Positions 31,745 through 42,815 of a stretch of 64,000 nt of DNA are shown one piece after another. Position numbers and translations under genes: made by a program. Within the stretch, counting starts at the first letter, position 1, and each line of letters begins with the position of its first letter. The stretch is from Scleroderma bovista (taxonomy: Eukaryota; Basidiomycota; Agaricomycetes; Boletales; Sclerodermataceae). The notes under the pieces are model-generated. The model worked only from the letters and a program-made list of their open reading frames with translations. It did no database searches and was not told the DNA's origin. The stretch covers positions 1 through 64,000 of the forward strand of contig JAYMGJ010000464.1 of NCBI GenBank assembly GCA_037178675.1. The letters are read 5' to 3'.

Positions 31745-32640
31745 ATATCCAACCTTTGGGAATAATGGAAGAGTAACTCACTCTTGGATCGAAGCCTTCG
31801 ATCTACGTCCTTCAGCTGCAGTTCAATATGCGCTAACATTTCCTTTCTTGTTGCTGGCGGTGACTTTTCCATATTGACTAATGTGGGGATTGTGTTGTCC
31901 CTCACCTGTGCAATTTAGTGGATAAGTAATATTGTAAACAGTTTAATCTCACATGATCGGCTGGAAAGAACTTGATAGCTTCCTCGATTAAACCGGTGAG
32001 GTGGGTGCCATCTGATCTTGCTGTGACTGTGGGACCATTGTGTTCCCACCACGCATTTGGCATTGGCCCAGTGATCGCGACATGTATTTCATTTGGGTGA
32101 ATGCAGAAGACGTTGATGTTGGAGAGCTCTAGTCGCAAGTCCTCTGGTGTCATCTCATCCACAGAGACACATTCCAACACCCGGGCTGCAACTGCCAGGA
32201 GCTGCATGACAATGTTGGCCCTATTGCATGCCCCAAGAATGTGTTCCAATGCTGCCTTTGTTAGTGGTCAGGATCTGGAAAGTGGTATAAAACATAATGG
32301 CATACCACTTCTCCCTGAATGTGATCATACCATGGAATGGAATCCGGTAGGGCCCCCTCTCCAGACATCTGCAATGCGCGGACAAAGCATCGGAATCTCA
32401 ATCCAAAGTACTGCAAGGTGAGCGAGAGTTGGCAGGAAGTAACTGTAGCCATTGATGTGCAATCAGGGATGTGGGGCCTATAAATATAAGAGCACTGTTA
32501 GTATTCCCACGTTCCACATGTTATTGTTCAAGATATCCTTACATTCCGCAGTGGTGTAATGATGGACTTCCGTGGTTGCTTGCAAAAACTGTCTGAGTCT
32601 AGTCACGGTGATATTATCAGTGCTGTCACTGTGCCACTGA
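31745..32640 (-). CDS. Gene Z1, convergent KDZ-module gene
   Basis: Minus-strand exons follow the KDZ gene tail to tail. One at about 32500-32270 reads FGLRFRCFVRALQ and IPWYDHIQGE. The next (32249-31955) reads ANIVMQLLAVAARVLE, NVFCIHPNEIHVAITGPMP and LIEEAIKFFPADH. A last coiled-coil-like exon (31905-31745) has LAHIELQLKDVDRRLRSKSE. The start lies upstream of 32640 and is not fixed. The shorter minus-strand gene after KDZ2 (46.7-47.04 kb) has matching elements (IISEAKDFFP and then a helical tail). I recognise no enzyme domain. The paired occurrence suggests it is part of the mobile module. Confidence 0.55.
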
Positions 32641-32688
32641 GCCTTGTAATAGAACTATCTTAAATGATGTATCATGTTTCCATTTAGT

Positions 32689-32835
32689 ACCATCCGTGGT
32701 TATTTATTGGCATAATTCCCTCATGCAAGCCACACACCGCATTGCATTTCCAATGTGTACCATCCGCGGTGGTGTATTGGCATAAGTCCCTCATGCAATC
32801 TGCATCCCTCATCAATTGTACTGGTGTATTGGCAT
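32689..32835 (+). repeat. Short degenerate direct repeats
   Basis: A phrase of the form GTACCATCCG.GGT followed by TATTGGCATAA.TCCCTCATGCAA occurs twice, and a third partial copy follows. The units are about 70 bp. No coding sense is seen. Confidence 0.6.
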
Positions 32836-33041
32836 ATTTCCCGCTAATATCAAATGCAACCATGGTATGGTGTGATTTCCACTGTCACCACCCTACTCAG
32901 ACATGTAGTACCATCACAATGGATCATCTTCCATCCCTTGATCTGTTATGACCATTTAAAATGCTCAATCTCCATGGCTTCATATGAGTGAGTATATATG
33001 TCAGCACACTGGATCCATTCCAATTGCCAGTCCTTTCTGCC

Positions 33042-34225
33042 ATGGCTCCACCCACCCCCACCTTGGCTGATTACCATCTTGCTCAAAGAGTAGCACTTTA
33101 CATGCACCAACGCTTCTGCTTTGAGGCCTTTCCCCTGTCTGACAACCCCGCACCAGAACCTCTTTTTGATCTGCCAGTGGATACCGCGGTTGGCATGAAT
33201 CCATGTTGGTGGCCACATACAACAATCGTAGTGAGTGTCCTCATTGGACTTCCACAATCCTTTCCACCATCCATCCAACAGTGCAGTCCAGTATTGATAT
33301 TATCAGGCTGGATGAAGCCTTGGCTCCAATGGAACCTGGATCCAACCTGGACCAGGAGGCACGGCTTGTCATGAACTTTCCCTCATCAATTATGGGGCTT
33401 GTGGACAAGCCTGCTGTTATCCTTGGTGAGGGTGGAACTATTGTTCTGTGGTACATTCCTGGTGCTATTGCCCGATCAACACAGGTGACATCCGCACTTG
33501 ATTACTATGTGACCTATTGATTTGTATTTTAAGGACCACATATTTCATGCCATGTCTTCCCTCCAGGATCCATTGGGCAGCAGCATCTTGGGCCACACAT
33601 GGAGGACAATGCCACAATACTTCAATAATAAGGATGGCCAACTTGTGGGGTGTTTGGAATTCTCACCAGCCAGACACCAATTAGGCCACTCAGTAAGCTA
33701 CATGGGCTTAATTTTTGCAACCACTCCATATTTGAATAGACCCGTCATGACGTGCCAACAATCTCCGTGGACCTGGACACAGAGTCTGGGTACCAGTGGC
33801 TGGCGGACATGACATTCCCTGCTTCCATTATATCAGGTGCGCTATCCATAATGCATCCACAACTGTATGATGCAGGTATGCACAGGATTGAACTTCTTGA
33901 TGATTGGTCCTGCAAGAATGACCCTAGAATGCAGCGTGCCCTCCACAGGTGGCCCACAGTCTTTACCAATGTTTCCATCATTGCAAACCAATGCACACCC
34001 CTCCACCGCGTCCCTCATTCCCGATCTAGCTGGTATGATGTCCTTGTCAATGTCGGAGACTTTGACCATTGTGTTTTGGATCTTCCCACACTTGGAATAG
34101 AGCTGTTGTACAGGCCGGGAACTGTGGCAGCATTTTCTGGTAGGTTGCTTAGGCACAGAGTCAATGTTGTTCAGGGGAATAGGTACTGTTTGACCTATTA
34201 CATGAGGGATAACATCCACCATTGA
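33042..34225 (+). CDS. TET/JBP-like 2OG-Fe(II) dioxygenase, probably inactive
   Basis: The gene begins at ATG 33042 and has at least four exons (about 33042-33231, 33290-33484, 33568-33691, 33738-34225, the last perhaps cut by one small intron). It ends TGA at 34223. The last exon looks like a fungal TET/JBP oxygenase core: LDDWSCKNDPRMQRAL, WPTVFTNVSIIANQ, PLHRVPHSRSSWYDVLVNVGD, YRPGTVAAFSGRLLRHRV and YCLTYYMRDNIHH. These enzymes oxidise methylated bases in DNA using iron and 2-oxoglutarate. The distal His (LLRHRV) and the C-terminal Arg are present. The first metal motif, HxD in the family, reads HRV here, so iron binding should be lost unless another residue substitutes. It follows KDZ1 and Z1, a known association in fungi. 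Confidence 0.75.
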
Positions 34226-34249
34226 GCCCATGTACCTGGTTAGGCCGTG

Positions 34250-35075
34250 TTTTACAGCCAGCGGGGGTCAGGCCGGACTACAGGGTGTTGCCGTGATATA
34301 TGATCCGGCCTGTGTATGGAATTGTCGCCATAATACATGGTCCAGCCTGGGGGTGGGTTGTCACCATAATATGAGGTTGGGCCAGGATGCAGGTATCACC
34401 ATAGTGTATGGTCTGGCCAGGGTGTGTAATTTAACCATAATATACAGTGCGGCCTGGGTGTGGGTGTCACCATAGTGTATGGTCAGGCCAGGGTATGGGT
34501 ACATATTGAACAGTCCGGCCTGGGTGTGAGTGTCACCATAGTGTATGGTCGGGCCAGGGTAGGTGTGTCACCATATTGTACAGTCCAGCCTGGGTGTGGG
34601 GTGTATGGTGGGCCAGGGTAGGGGTGTCACCATAATGGATAGTCTGGCCTGGGTGTGGGAATCACCATAGTGTATGGTCAGGCCAGGGTAGGGGTGTCAC
34701 CATATTGTACAGTCCGGCCTGGGTGTGGGCATCACCATAGTGTATGGTCGGGCCAGGGTAGGTGTGTCACCATAATGTACAGTCCGGCCTGGGTGTGGGT
34801 GTCACCATAATATACAGTCCGGCCTGGGGGTGGGCATCACCATAGTGTATGGTCAGGCCAGGGTAGGGGTGTCATCATAATATACAGTCTGGCCTGTGTG
34901 TGGGTGTCACCATAGTGTATGGTCAGGCCAGGGTAGGGGTGTCACCATATTGTACAGTCCAGCCTGGGTGTGGGCATCACCATAGTGTATGGTCAGGCTG
35001 GGTAGGTGTGTCACCATAATGGATAGTCTGGCCTGGGTGTGGGTGTCACAATAAGTGTATGGTCGGGCCAGAGAG
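34250..35075. repeat. Satellite array, 35-bp half-units paired into about 70 bp
   Basis: A degenerate tandem array with units like GTCACCATAGTGTATGGTC + GGCCAGGGTAGGGGT, alternating with GTCACCATATTGTACAGTC + CGGCCTGGGTGTGG. About 23 half-units are present, with the least regular ones at the left. It begins right after the TET/JBP gene. It could be a subterminal array of the KDZ module or an independent satellite. Confidence 0.9.
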
Positions 35076-35224
35076 GAAAAAATATTTGAAACAAGTCCAG
35101 GCTGATGATAGCCATGTCAGGATTGTACGTATTAGCAAAGACAAGACTGGTACTGTACTGAATGGAAATGATTATACAAGTAGTACAAGTTAATGATAAG
35201 CATTCAGGTGGTGTACTGGCCAGT

Positions 35225-35515
35225 AATGATTAATTGGTCATACCAACCGGTCAGTGTCATATTGGCGGCATACCAACCAGTCACTATCATACCAGTAGCA
35301 TATTGACTGGTAACTGTCATACCGGTGGCATACCAACCGATCACTATCATACCGGTAGCATACCAGTGGCATACCAACCGGTCACTATCATACTGGTAGC
35401 ATACCAACCGGTCAGTGTCATATCAGTAGCATACCGACCGGTCACTATCATACCGGTACATACCAGTGGCATACCAACCGGTCACTGTCATACCGGTAGC
35501 ATACCAACCGACCAA
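35225..35515. repeat. 30-bp ACCGGT-centred tandem repeats
   Basis: About nine to ten units of 30 bp, of the form ATACCAACCGGTCACTATC + ATACCGGTAGC, are present. Each holds one or two copies of the palindrome ACCGGT or a variant. Isolated ACCGGT words continue through 36.0 kb and again at 38.7-38.9 kb. The array is not a CRISPR: there are no unique spacers. Confidence 0.88.
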
Positions 35516-36140
35516 TAGTTTGGTACCGGCTGATGATATGGATACCGGTATTGTTTTGTTTGGTGGTAAACAACACCATGCTGGCAGAATGCTGCCCGGT
35601 GATACTTTCACAAGGACAGCACTGACAAGTAATAACAATACCAAAATTATATTGTAACAACAGACCAAGTACTCGCAGATGATGGACATGCTAGTATTGC
35701 ACTTGCCGGTCATGAATACACCGGTGTACATACCGGTCATAATCATACTGGCTGTGCTATAAGACAAGCCCACTCAAGCTAATCAAAGGTATGAGTACAT
35801 TGTTAGTATACTATGGTAAGCAAACCACCATGGGAAGATCATACTTGGTGTGCACTGACCGGTCATGATTATGCCAGTAGTGTGCTGACCGGGATTCATC
35901 ATCCAGTAGTATCCAATGTTGGGTGACAAATATGAACTAGTAATTCATCACATGATAATATTGGCAATGGTACAACAATAATTATAAGTAAAGAAATGGG
36001 CCATTGGCCTGACTGACCGGTGCTAAGCATACAAGTAGATCACTTACACATTTAATCATAGCCATGCACAGGAATATATTCTTACACAAACAAAGGATAC
36101 TAATTGTACTACAAATACAAAGTTTGTGGCAATGAAACAA
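35516..36140. other. AT-rich spacer with scattered ACCGGT words
   Basis: No gene is seen. The sequence carries isolated palindromic words (ACCGGT, GACCGGTC) like those in the array to its left, which suggests decayed repeat. Confidence 0.5.
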
Positions 36141-36142
36141 AA

Positions 36143-38580
36143 TTAGTCCTTATGTGAGGAGTCCCCGCCTCCTTCACCCATTGCAACATCTGGTTGCTCT
36201 GATGCTGGAGTACCAACATCTTGAGGTTCTGGTGCAGGGGGACTGACGGTAATGATGGGGGATGGCTGAATCCCCATGGTAATAGCAGGTGTCGGGTCCA
36301 CCTGTGACGGTCTGTCAGTGGAGGCTGTTGAAATATCTGAGGCTGTTGAAATATCCATGTCCGAGGTCTCCAGAGGGACACAGGCCGGAATTGCAGATAC
36401 CTGGTGGTCGGTACCAGCACTGGGACCTGGAGTGTCACCTGCACCATTCAAAACATGAATTCGAGAGATCGGAAAACAAAAGCACAAACCTGCAGGTAGA
36501 TCTAACAATGCCCAGATGGATGGGGAAATGTTGGGACATTGAGAATGTTCAGAAGGCGGAGATCCATGCATACCAGGTGGAGGACATTCGACCGGAGAAG
36601 GTACTGCAGGGTCACAGAGTGCAGGAGCAGTGGGGAACCAGTCTTCGCGCATGGCTTCCACAAGTGCCCGGAGTGTCTCCAGCTCCTCCCGGTTCTGCTC
36701 CAACTCCACCTTCATCCTTGCATTATCTCTCTTCAGAAGGACAATGTTCTCCTCGGTATCCTCCTTCATCCTCACAATATCCTTCTTGAGAAGGAAGACC
36801 TCCTCCTCCACATCCTGCAACCGCTCACCCTCGGTCATGCCGGATGTCGCAACAGCAGATGGGGTCGTCGGAGGGTCGGTGGCAGATGCTGCACAGGTTG
36901 AGGCAACACTGGTATCACAGGACTTTGATTTTGGCAACAATGAAGGTGTTTGAATATAAACTTCAAAACCTGTTCAGTGATTTGAATGCAAGGATACAAA
37001 GCATGGATGATACTCACCTTTGCCTGAGGACCTTTCAACCTGTCCTGCCTTGGCCTTCGATGGTCCAGGAGTAGGGTGGATGCTGGACGACCATTGTCGC
37101 TTTGCTGGCCATGGTGTGAAATCAGGGGTGATCTCCGATGGAACCCTGGAAGGGGACCAATGTCGCTGGGTTGTGGTCGGGGCTGCCTCAGATGGAACCC
37201 TGGAAGGGGAGCGATGTCGCCGGGTTGTGGTCGTGGCTGCCTCAGATGGGGCCCAAGATCGGGCACGAAGCCTGTCTGTCAAACTGCACTTCATCTTTAC
37301 CTTGTTGCAGTTTAAGCAAGCCTGACCTGGCTTTACCAAGCACATTTTGTCACCCTTCCGACATCGATCGCACCGATCCTCTGGTGGAACAGGGCCAAAT
37401 CCTACCGGCGCAAGGAATGATGCTTTTGGTTGAGTGGGGTTGACCGGTGGCATATCAGGATCTTCCTCGCTGTCAACGGTAGGTGCAGACTTAATACGTG
37501 GCATGCATCCTTGGGATTTACTCTGATTCTGATTTGATGCACCGGCTTGTCGGGAAAGAGACCATCCTCTGGCCTGCTCTTCACCGGCCTGTTCATTGTC
37601 TACATTCCGAGTTGATCAGTGCCTGACTCCATTGTATCAATGGCACCTCACTTACCCAATTTCCCCCCAGTGATCATGCTCTGTGACTCTCCCTCCACTT
37701 CCACTTCCACTTGCATTTGCACTTCCTTCTCCTTCCCCTTCTTTGACTGCGTGGTCACTCGGGACCGAGACCAGCATCTTACCACCAGGCCACCACCATC
37801 CTGCTTGTCTGCACATTACCTTTATCAGAAAACACCTTCGTGTCAATCCAACAGTCATATTGCTTACCAGACATCCCCTGGTTTATGTGACCTTGTGGAT
37901 CTTCCACTACCTTTGCCTTCTCCTTCCCTTTCTTAGACAGACCGGCATCCTGCCAACTCTCCACCACTCTCCTTGGTTCCTGCACCTTGGCTCTTCAGAA
38001 CAGAAATCAATTGGGATTATAAATGTGGTGTGCTCACCTAATTTCCCACTATCCATGTCTTCATTCCTCTCCTTCTCCTTTCCTTTCACCTGCGTTACCG
38101 GTGTTGTTGTTGGTGCAGGAGGAACTGGCAGGGCGGGCTCCCGGAGATTGTACCATGGGTGATCCTCAACGTCTTTGTCCTTTGCCCGACGGATGTGCTC
38201 CCAAGGTGGCCATTTCTTTGCCTCAAGAAGTGAGTCGGGGCTCACCATGAAGGCATCGGCCGCGATGACATGGATCGGGATTGCAAAGCCGGCCGGCAAC
38301 TGATCTACAACGGCAGTGACCTCTTTCTGTGGGATTGATGGGTACAGATATCAAACTATGTACTAATAACTCACCAGCCTATCCCACACAACCTGTGTGG
38401 TTTCCTTCCAGTATTCTGTAGTGCTATTATATTTGAGACTGTCGGTATATTGCCATATGACCTTGGCTGCCTGGGTAACAATCGCCTTCGCATGGTCCTC
38501 ACCAGTGCCGATGGAGGAGGTTAAGGTGTTGGCTTATGATGACATGGATAAAGGTTTTGCAGTTGAATGCAATGGGATTC
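36143..38580 (-). CDS. Zn2Cys6 and coiled-coil gene, possible module cargo
   Basis: A minus-strand multi-exon gene. The first readable exon (about 38570-38387) has KAIVTQAAKVIWQYTDSL and YWKETTQVVWDRL. The second (38336-38035) has VVDQLPAGFAIP, VIAADAFM and KKWPPWEHIRRA. Lys/Glu-rich linker exons follow (37990-37640). The exon at 37504-36980 carries six cysteines spaced C-x2-C-x6-C-x7-C-x2-C-x6-C, the canonical Zn2Cys6 spacing of fungal DNA-binding factors, then Ser/Pro/Thr repeats. The exon at 36940-36143 encodes a leucine-rich coiled coil (LLKKDIVRMKEDTEENIVLLK) and a Pro-rich tail. The start is not fixed. The domains suggest a nuclear DNA-binding protein. This layout (helical part, Zn cluster, coiled coil) is typical of gene families that are expanded in some Agaricomycetes. 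Confidence 0.6.
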
Positions 38581-39118
38581 AATGGGAGTGAATGTGGTGG
38601 AGGAAAGGCAAGGGAAATATGCCGGTATGGCCACTATATATTGTTGAAAATGATTACATAACATATTCCCATGTATTGTCCACAATGGTCCAATACAAAT
38701 TATGATATGCAGACAAAAAACAAGATAAATGGAACACATGTAAAATCAATAACCGGTTGCTTCAGTGCCACAAACACACACCGGTGAATTCAATTAGTCG
38801 CTGATAATCATATGTACCTCATGAATAATAGTGATTAACATAATTCGCACATGACAATGTGGTGGAACCGGTGACCGGTCCTTGCTTGGCTGTTGGTACC
38901 CAAACTGCACTGGTGATCATATTGATTATATAATACACCTTGGTGTTCTTGCCCTTGACCCAGTTGTTCGCATCCTATTTGTTCTACTCTCACAAAACAC
39001 AATTCCATTGATGGATACCAAACATTCAACAAAATGTGTAAGGTTCTCGTCAACAAGACAGGTGAAGCACTGTAAGTCCCAATAATTTCCCATTGATATG
39101 TGACAAACTATTGTAGTC
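38581..39118. other. Spacer with no clear gene
   Basis: The stretch is AT-rich with a few ACCGGT words (38755, 38780, 38868-38878). No frame with convincing composition is seen. The 5' end of gene X2 may begin here. Confidence 0.4.
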
Positions 39119-40224
39119 GTTCAACCTTCACCCGGTGGAAGTTCATGCCCCAGTTCACTCACCACAGTGGAGGAGGATGAGGATGCCATGTCAGTCGATG
39201 AGCAAAGTGCCGATGAAAGCTTCACACTAGGTTCAGAACCCCCCATTGGCTCCCCTGATTCATCCCCAACTCCTGAGGCTCCTCTCCACTCATTCTCTGA
39301 GGACTGAATTCACCTGTGGGCCAGAACCAATAATCGCTTTCTCCCCTATGTCAGAAAGGTCTTGTTCCATCCCCCATGATATATCTAATTCATCCCCATT
39401 ATCTCCCAATTCATTTGCATCACTTTCGCCCCCTCCATTTGACTCACCGGTGGCACGGCACTCATGGGTTTCGGCATCACTGATGTCTTCACCATCCAGT
39501 TCTCTATTTCAACCCCAAATCGGCTCACCATCTACTACTATGCATGTGTTTACTCCTTTTTCCACTCCATGCCTCAATTCACCTCGCAGGAGTCAGTCCA
39601 GGGACTTTGTTCCCCCCCTTGGATCCCCATGGCACTCACCGGACAGAACAAATACCTCCCACAGCAATGCAGTCCAGCCAAAACCTACCACTGGCCCTGT
39701 TTTTATTGATCTCACTAAGAGTCCACTTCATGCATCTGCAACACCCCCAGCTTCAAAGCACAATACTGCATCTCCGGAGATGTGAAATGATGATGGTAGG
39801 TTCTGCTATATGCCACCTATGAACCCATTCCTAATGTTTGCATACTGCTAGATGAGCTCTATGAATTATTAGCAAGGGAGTCTGCAAGGTATGCTGTGCG
39901 GGAGGGAGATGTACCCCTGACACAATGTATGTCTGGAGCCCTTCAGTTATGCTGTCTGACACAATCACAGTGGAAATAGCAAGGTGAATCACCAGATCGG
40001 TGACTTTTTTCAATGAGCAACCAATCCACCCCATGCAAGATAGCCAACTAATTGCAGCATATACCCAATATGCAAATAGATTGGTGGAAGCCACCAGCCG
40101 ATGGAGGGAGTTGGTCCGGCGGCACCGGGTATGGTCAAAATTCTGGGATGAATTGGCCAAAGCAGCAGAAAAGGAGGAGATGCAATGGTTGGCAACAGTA
40201 AAATTAGATCCATCCCTTCTGTAG
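39119..40224 (+). CDS. Gene X2, KDZ-module gene, Ser/Pro-rich
   Basis: The plus-strand coding sequence starts with an acidic Ser/Pro exon (TTVEEDEDAMSVDEQSADES, about 39150-39300). It shifts frame through an apparent intron into a long Ser/Pro-rich stretch (39320-39780). A helical exon follows (LLDELYELLARESARYAVREGD, 39845-39915), and it ends in a helical segment, AAYTQYANRLVEATSRWRELVRRH, with stop TAG at 40222. The end resembles the last exon of X1 at 10.3-10.5 kb (YNTYANMLIAEMQQW). Upstream exons are not fixed. It converges on Y2. I see no known domain. Confidence 0.5.
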
Positions 40225-40586
40225 TGTAGTACTTTTGTAGTACCAATGCAATCTTCATCAGACCGATGTAGCTGGTGGTGACTACACCCGGAGTGTGCTG
40301 ACTGGTAATCATTATACAAACATAATGGTCTAAGAACACAACTGTTAGATACCAGACCAGATCAGTTCCAAATTGACCTATAATAATTATACAGATTGTA
40401 CTGGCCAATAATAAGGATACTGGACTTGTGTGGGCCAGTGCTGACAATACTGCTAGTATGGTGAGCGGCAGTGATCTGGGCTGATGATAAGGATACTGGT
40501 ATCATATGGGATGAGACCAGTGGTAATGATATCAATAGGTACCACATTTGACAACAGGACACATTCATAAAATATATAAATGTAAT

Positions 40587-42480
40587 CTATCTCTTTTTCC
40601 TTTTATCATGGGGTGTAGGTGCATCATGATCCACTCTTTCTGTTGCCCTTCTTTTCCTTTTGGACTGCCAGACTGTATTACCAGGACCAGGTTCCTTATT
40701 GCTAGGACCAGCTATGGGAATATCCCCCGGAACCACATTATCTAATAATAATGTCATTATCCTGTCAATTCTATTCAATGAACATACCTGTTCCTCTCTT
40801 CTGGCGTGGACGTGGCTGGGTGGGGGGAACTGCGATAGTGTGACCGGCCGGTGCATGAGCTTTTGGGGCAGGCTGGTTGTACTTCTGACTTCTGGTTCGG
40901 TCAGTAACGCCTTCATTGGGGGAATCACCCTCATCCCATTGGTCCTCTATGTAATATTAATATTTTTAGTAGAGACTCCACAATTCAGAGAAATTCACTC
41001 ACCTTGTCTCCTTCTCTTTCCAAGGGCCTTGTCTGACCGGTGCTCATCTTCACCAACCGACCTTTGTAATGCTCCCTTGGCATCCTTCCAGGCCATGAAC
41101 CTAAATACATCTTGTGGATTGATTTGTTGTCTCCTCCTCCAGAATTCCAGGATCTGAGTCACTTGCACACCACCCATTTTGCTAGGTTCCTTCAACGAGA
41201 CATCAGAAGGGAGGTACTTGCTTTCAATATAACCTTGCAGGTCTTCTGCAATGCTCATCCATGGTACAGTTGCTCTTTCCTTTCCACAAGCATGACCTAT
41301 TGTGCCTTAGTTAGTTACCCCTCACCTAAATTCAAGTAACTTACGGTAGTGACAGGTCACGAATGCCCGGATGATGTCCTGTTTCTCCGGCACATGCATG
41401 TCAAGGATGTTCGGAAGTTGCGGAATCCCGCTGTCAAGGGTTTGGAGGCTTACTTGTGCCTTTTTCTTACCCTTCTTGACAATCTTTCGAGGATGTTGAT
41501 CTGCATCCTCATCCTCATCATCTGCCTGGTCTCCATCTGGAATCTTGCCAGCCTTGAATACATCAGAAGCATACCTCGACCATTTTTCCTCCATTCCTTC
41601 CCAGTCCGGAAATGTACTCGCATTCCCAAGTTCATCATTGAAATCATGTCTGTAATTGTTCTGGTCATCTCAATGTGTAACTGCCATGTTTCCACTTACA
41701 TGCTGGCCATCACCTTTCTGTTCTGATCCTTCCAAGCCACCATCACCACCACCCGGGTACCACACTGCTTCCACATAGTCTCTGCATACTTGCGAGTATA
41801 CTTCCGGCCTTTTTTCTCAGCTGCACTGAAGACCTGTGAGGTGTATCATACAAAAGATTAGAAATGTGTACATACATAGCCTGTACCTCCGGCGGTGGTT
41901 GGACCTCGTTCCACTCCTGAACAACCCGCTCTGCCTCTTTCATTTCATCCTTGGTAACCTTTTTCATCAGCCTTCCAATGGTCTTCTGGTACCCTCCTAT
42001 CATTTCCTTGCTGCCAACCCTGATACCACACTGTTGGAATTCTTGCTGAATCTCCATTCGCTTCTGCTCCCTTATTACCCTCCGTGCAGTCCAATTTTGC
42101 CCCCACTTCAGCATCCCCTTGCGTGCTCAGGACCGGCCATGGTTATAAAACCAGCTTTTGATGTGCTATAAAATGTTAGCCTTTGCAGAGCGGAATACAA
42201 CATCACCTACACCCAACTTAGCTTTCCAGTCCTCTCCCAAGATGTACTCATTTGCAGGCAGGTGTCTAATGAGATCACGGACCCTCCTATTCACAGGCTT
42301 CCTCCTGTCCCCCTTTAAAGCCTTCCACTCTTCGAGGTTTGCATGAAGAATCTCTATTTCCTCAGAGGTGAGTTTCCCTGGAGTATTCTCCCCTACCAGT
42401 CTGGTGGTCGTGGGATCCTCTGGTTCTGTAGGATGAGATGATTCAGAAGATGAATGGGAGTCTGAGTCGCTTGAAGTCAT
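40587..42480 (-). CDS. Gene Y2, divergent partner of KDZ2
   Basis: The gene starts at ATG 42480 (MTSSDSDSHSSSES), 336 bp from the KDZ2 start on the other strand, and ends at 40587 with a basic tail, PTPHDKRKKR. Exons match Y1 in order: an acidic start and helix (42480-42180); W.ARRVIREQK and EAERVVQEWNEV (42110-41880); MEEKWSRYASDVF and KKGKKK (41594-41345); and EDLQGYIESKYLPS, LKEP, QILEFW, NPQDVFRF (41258-41000). The last exon (40934-40587) has a short leucine-rich helix. Compared with Y1 it lacks the repeated FKVGPPK cassettes. No stop or frameshift is obvious. It is shared by both modules and so is probably part of the transposon. Function unknown. Confidence 0.65.
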
Positions 42481-42815
42481 TGTGAATGTGGTAGACTTTG
42501 TTGGTGAAGCCCTCCATATCATAGTGTGCACCATGTTGAATGGAATTCCCTCAGCTGTCATGTAAAGTTCCTTCGATCCGAACAATTTCCTTTTGAGGTT
42601 AGCTATGGTTCTGGTGCAGTGGATCACTAACCATAAGAAGTAGCCGATGTCACAAATCGGCAGATTACTTACTATATATAGGCAGTGTACCTAATGTTCC
42701 TGATGCCAATCAGTACCAATCTCAGACAAGATACACAGATCTGGATGCGATGATGGTGATCCATGATGTTGCAATGAGGCATTTCCTACTGAAGTTTGCA
42801 CCAAGCCTATCAATC

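Noticed and set aside
35225..35515. CRISPR-like look of the 30-bp repeats
   Set aside because: Units run head to tail without unique spacers, and the genome is eukaryotic.
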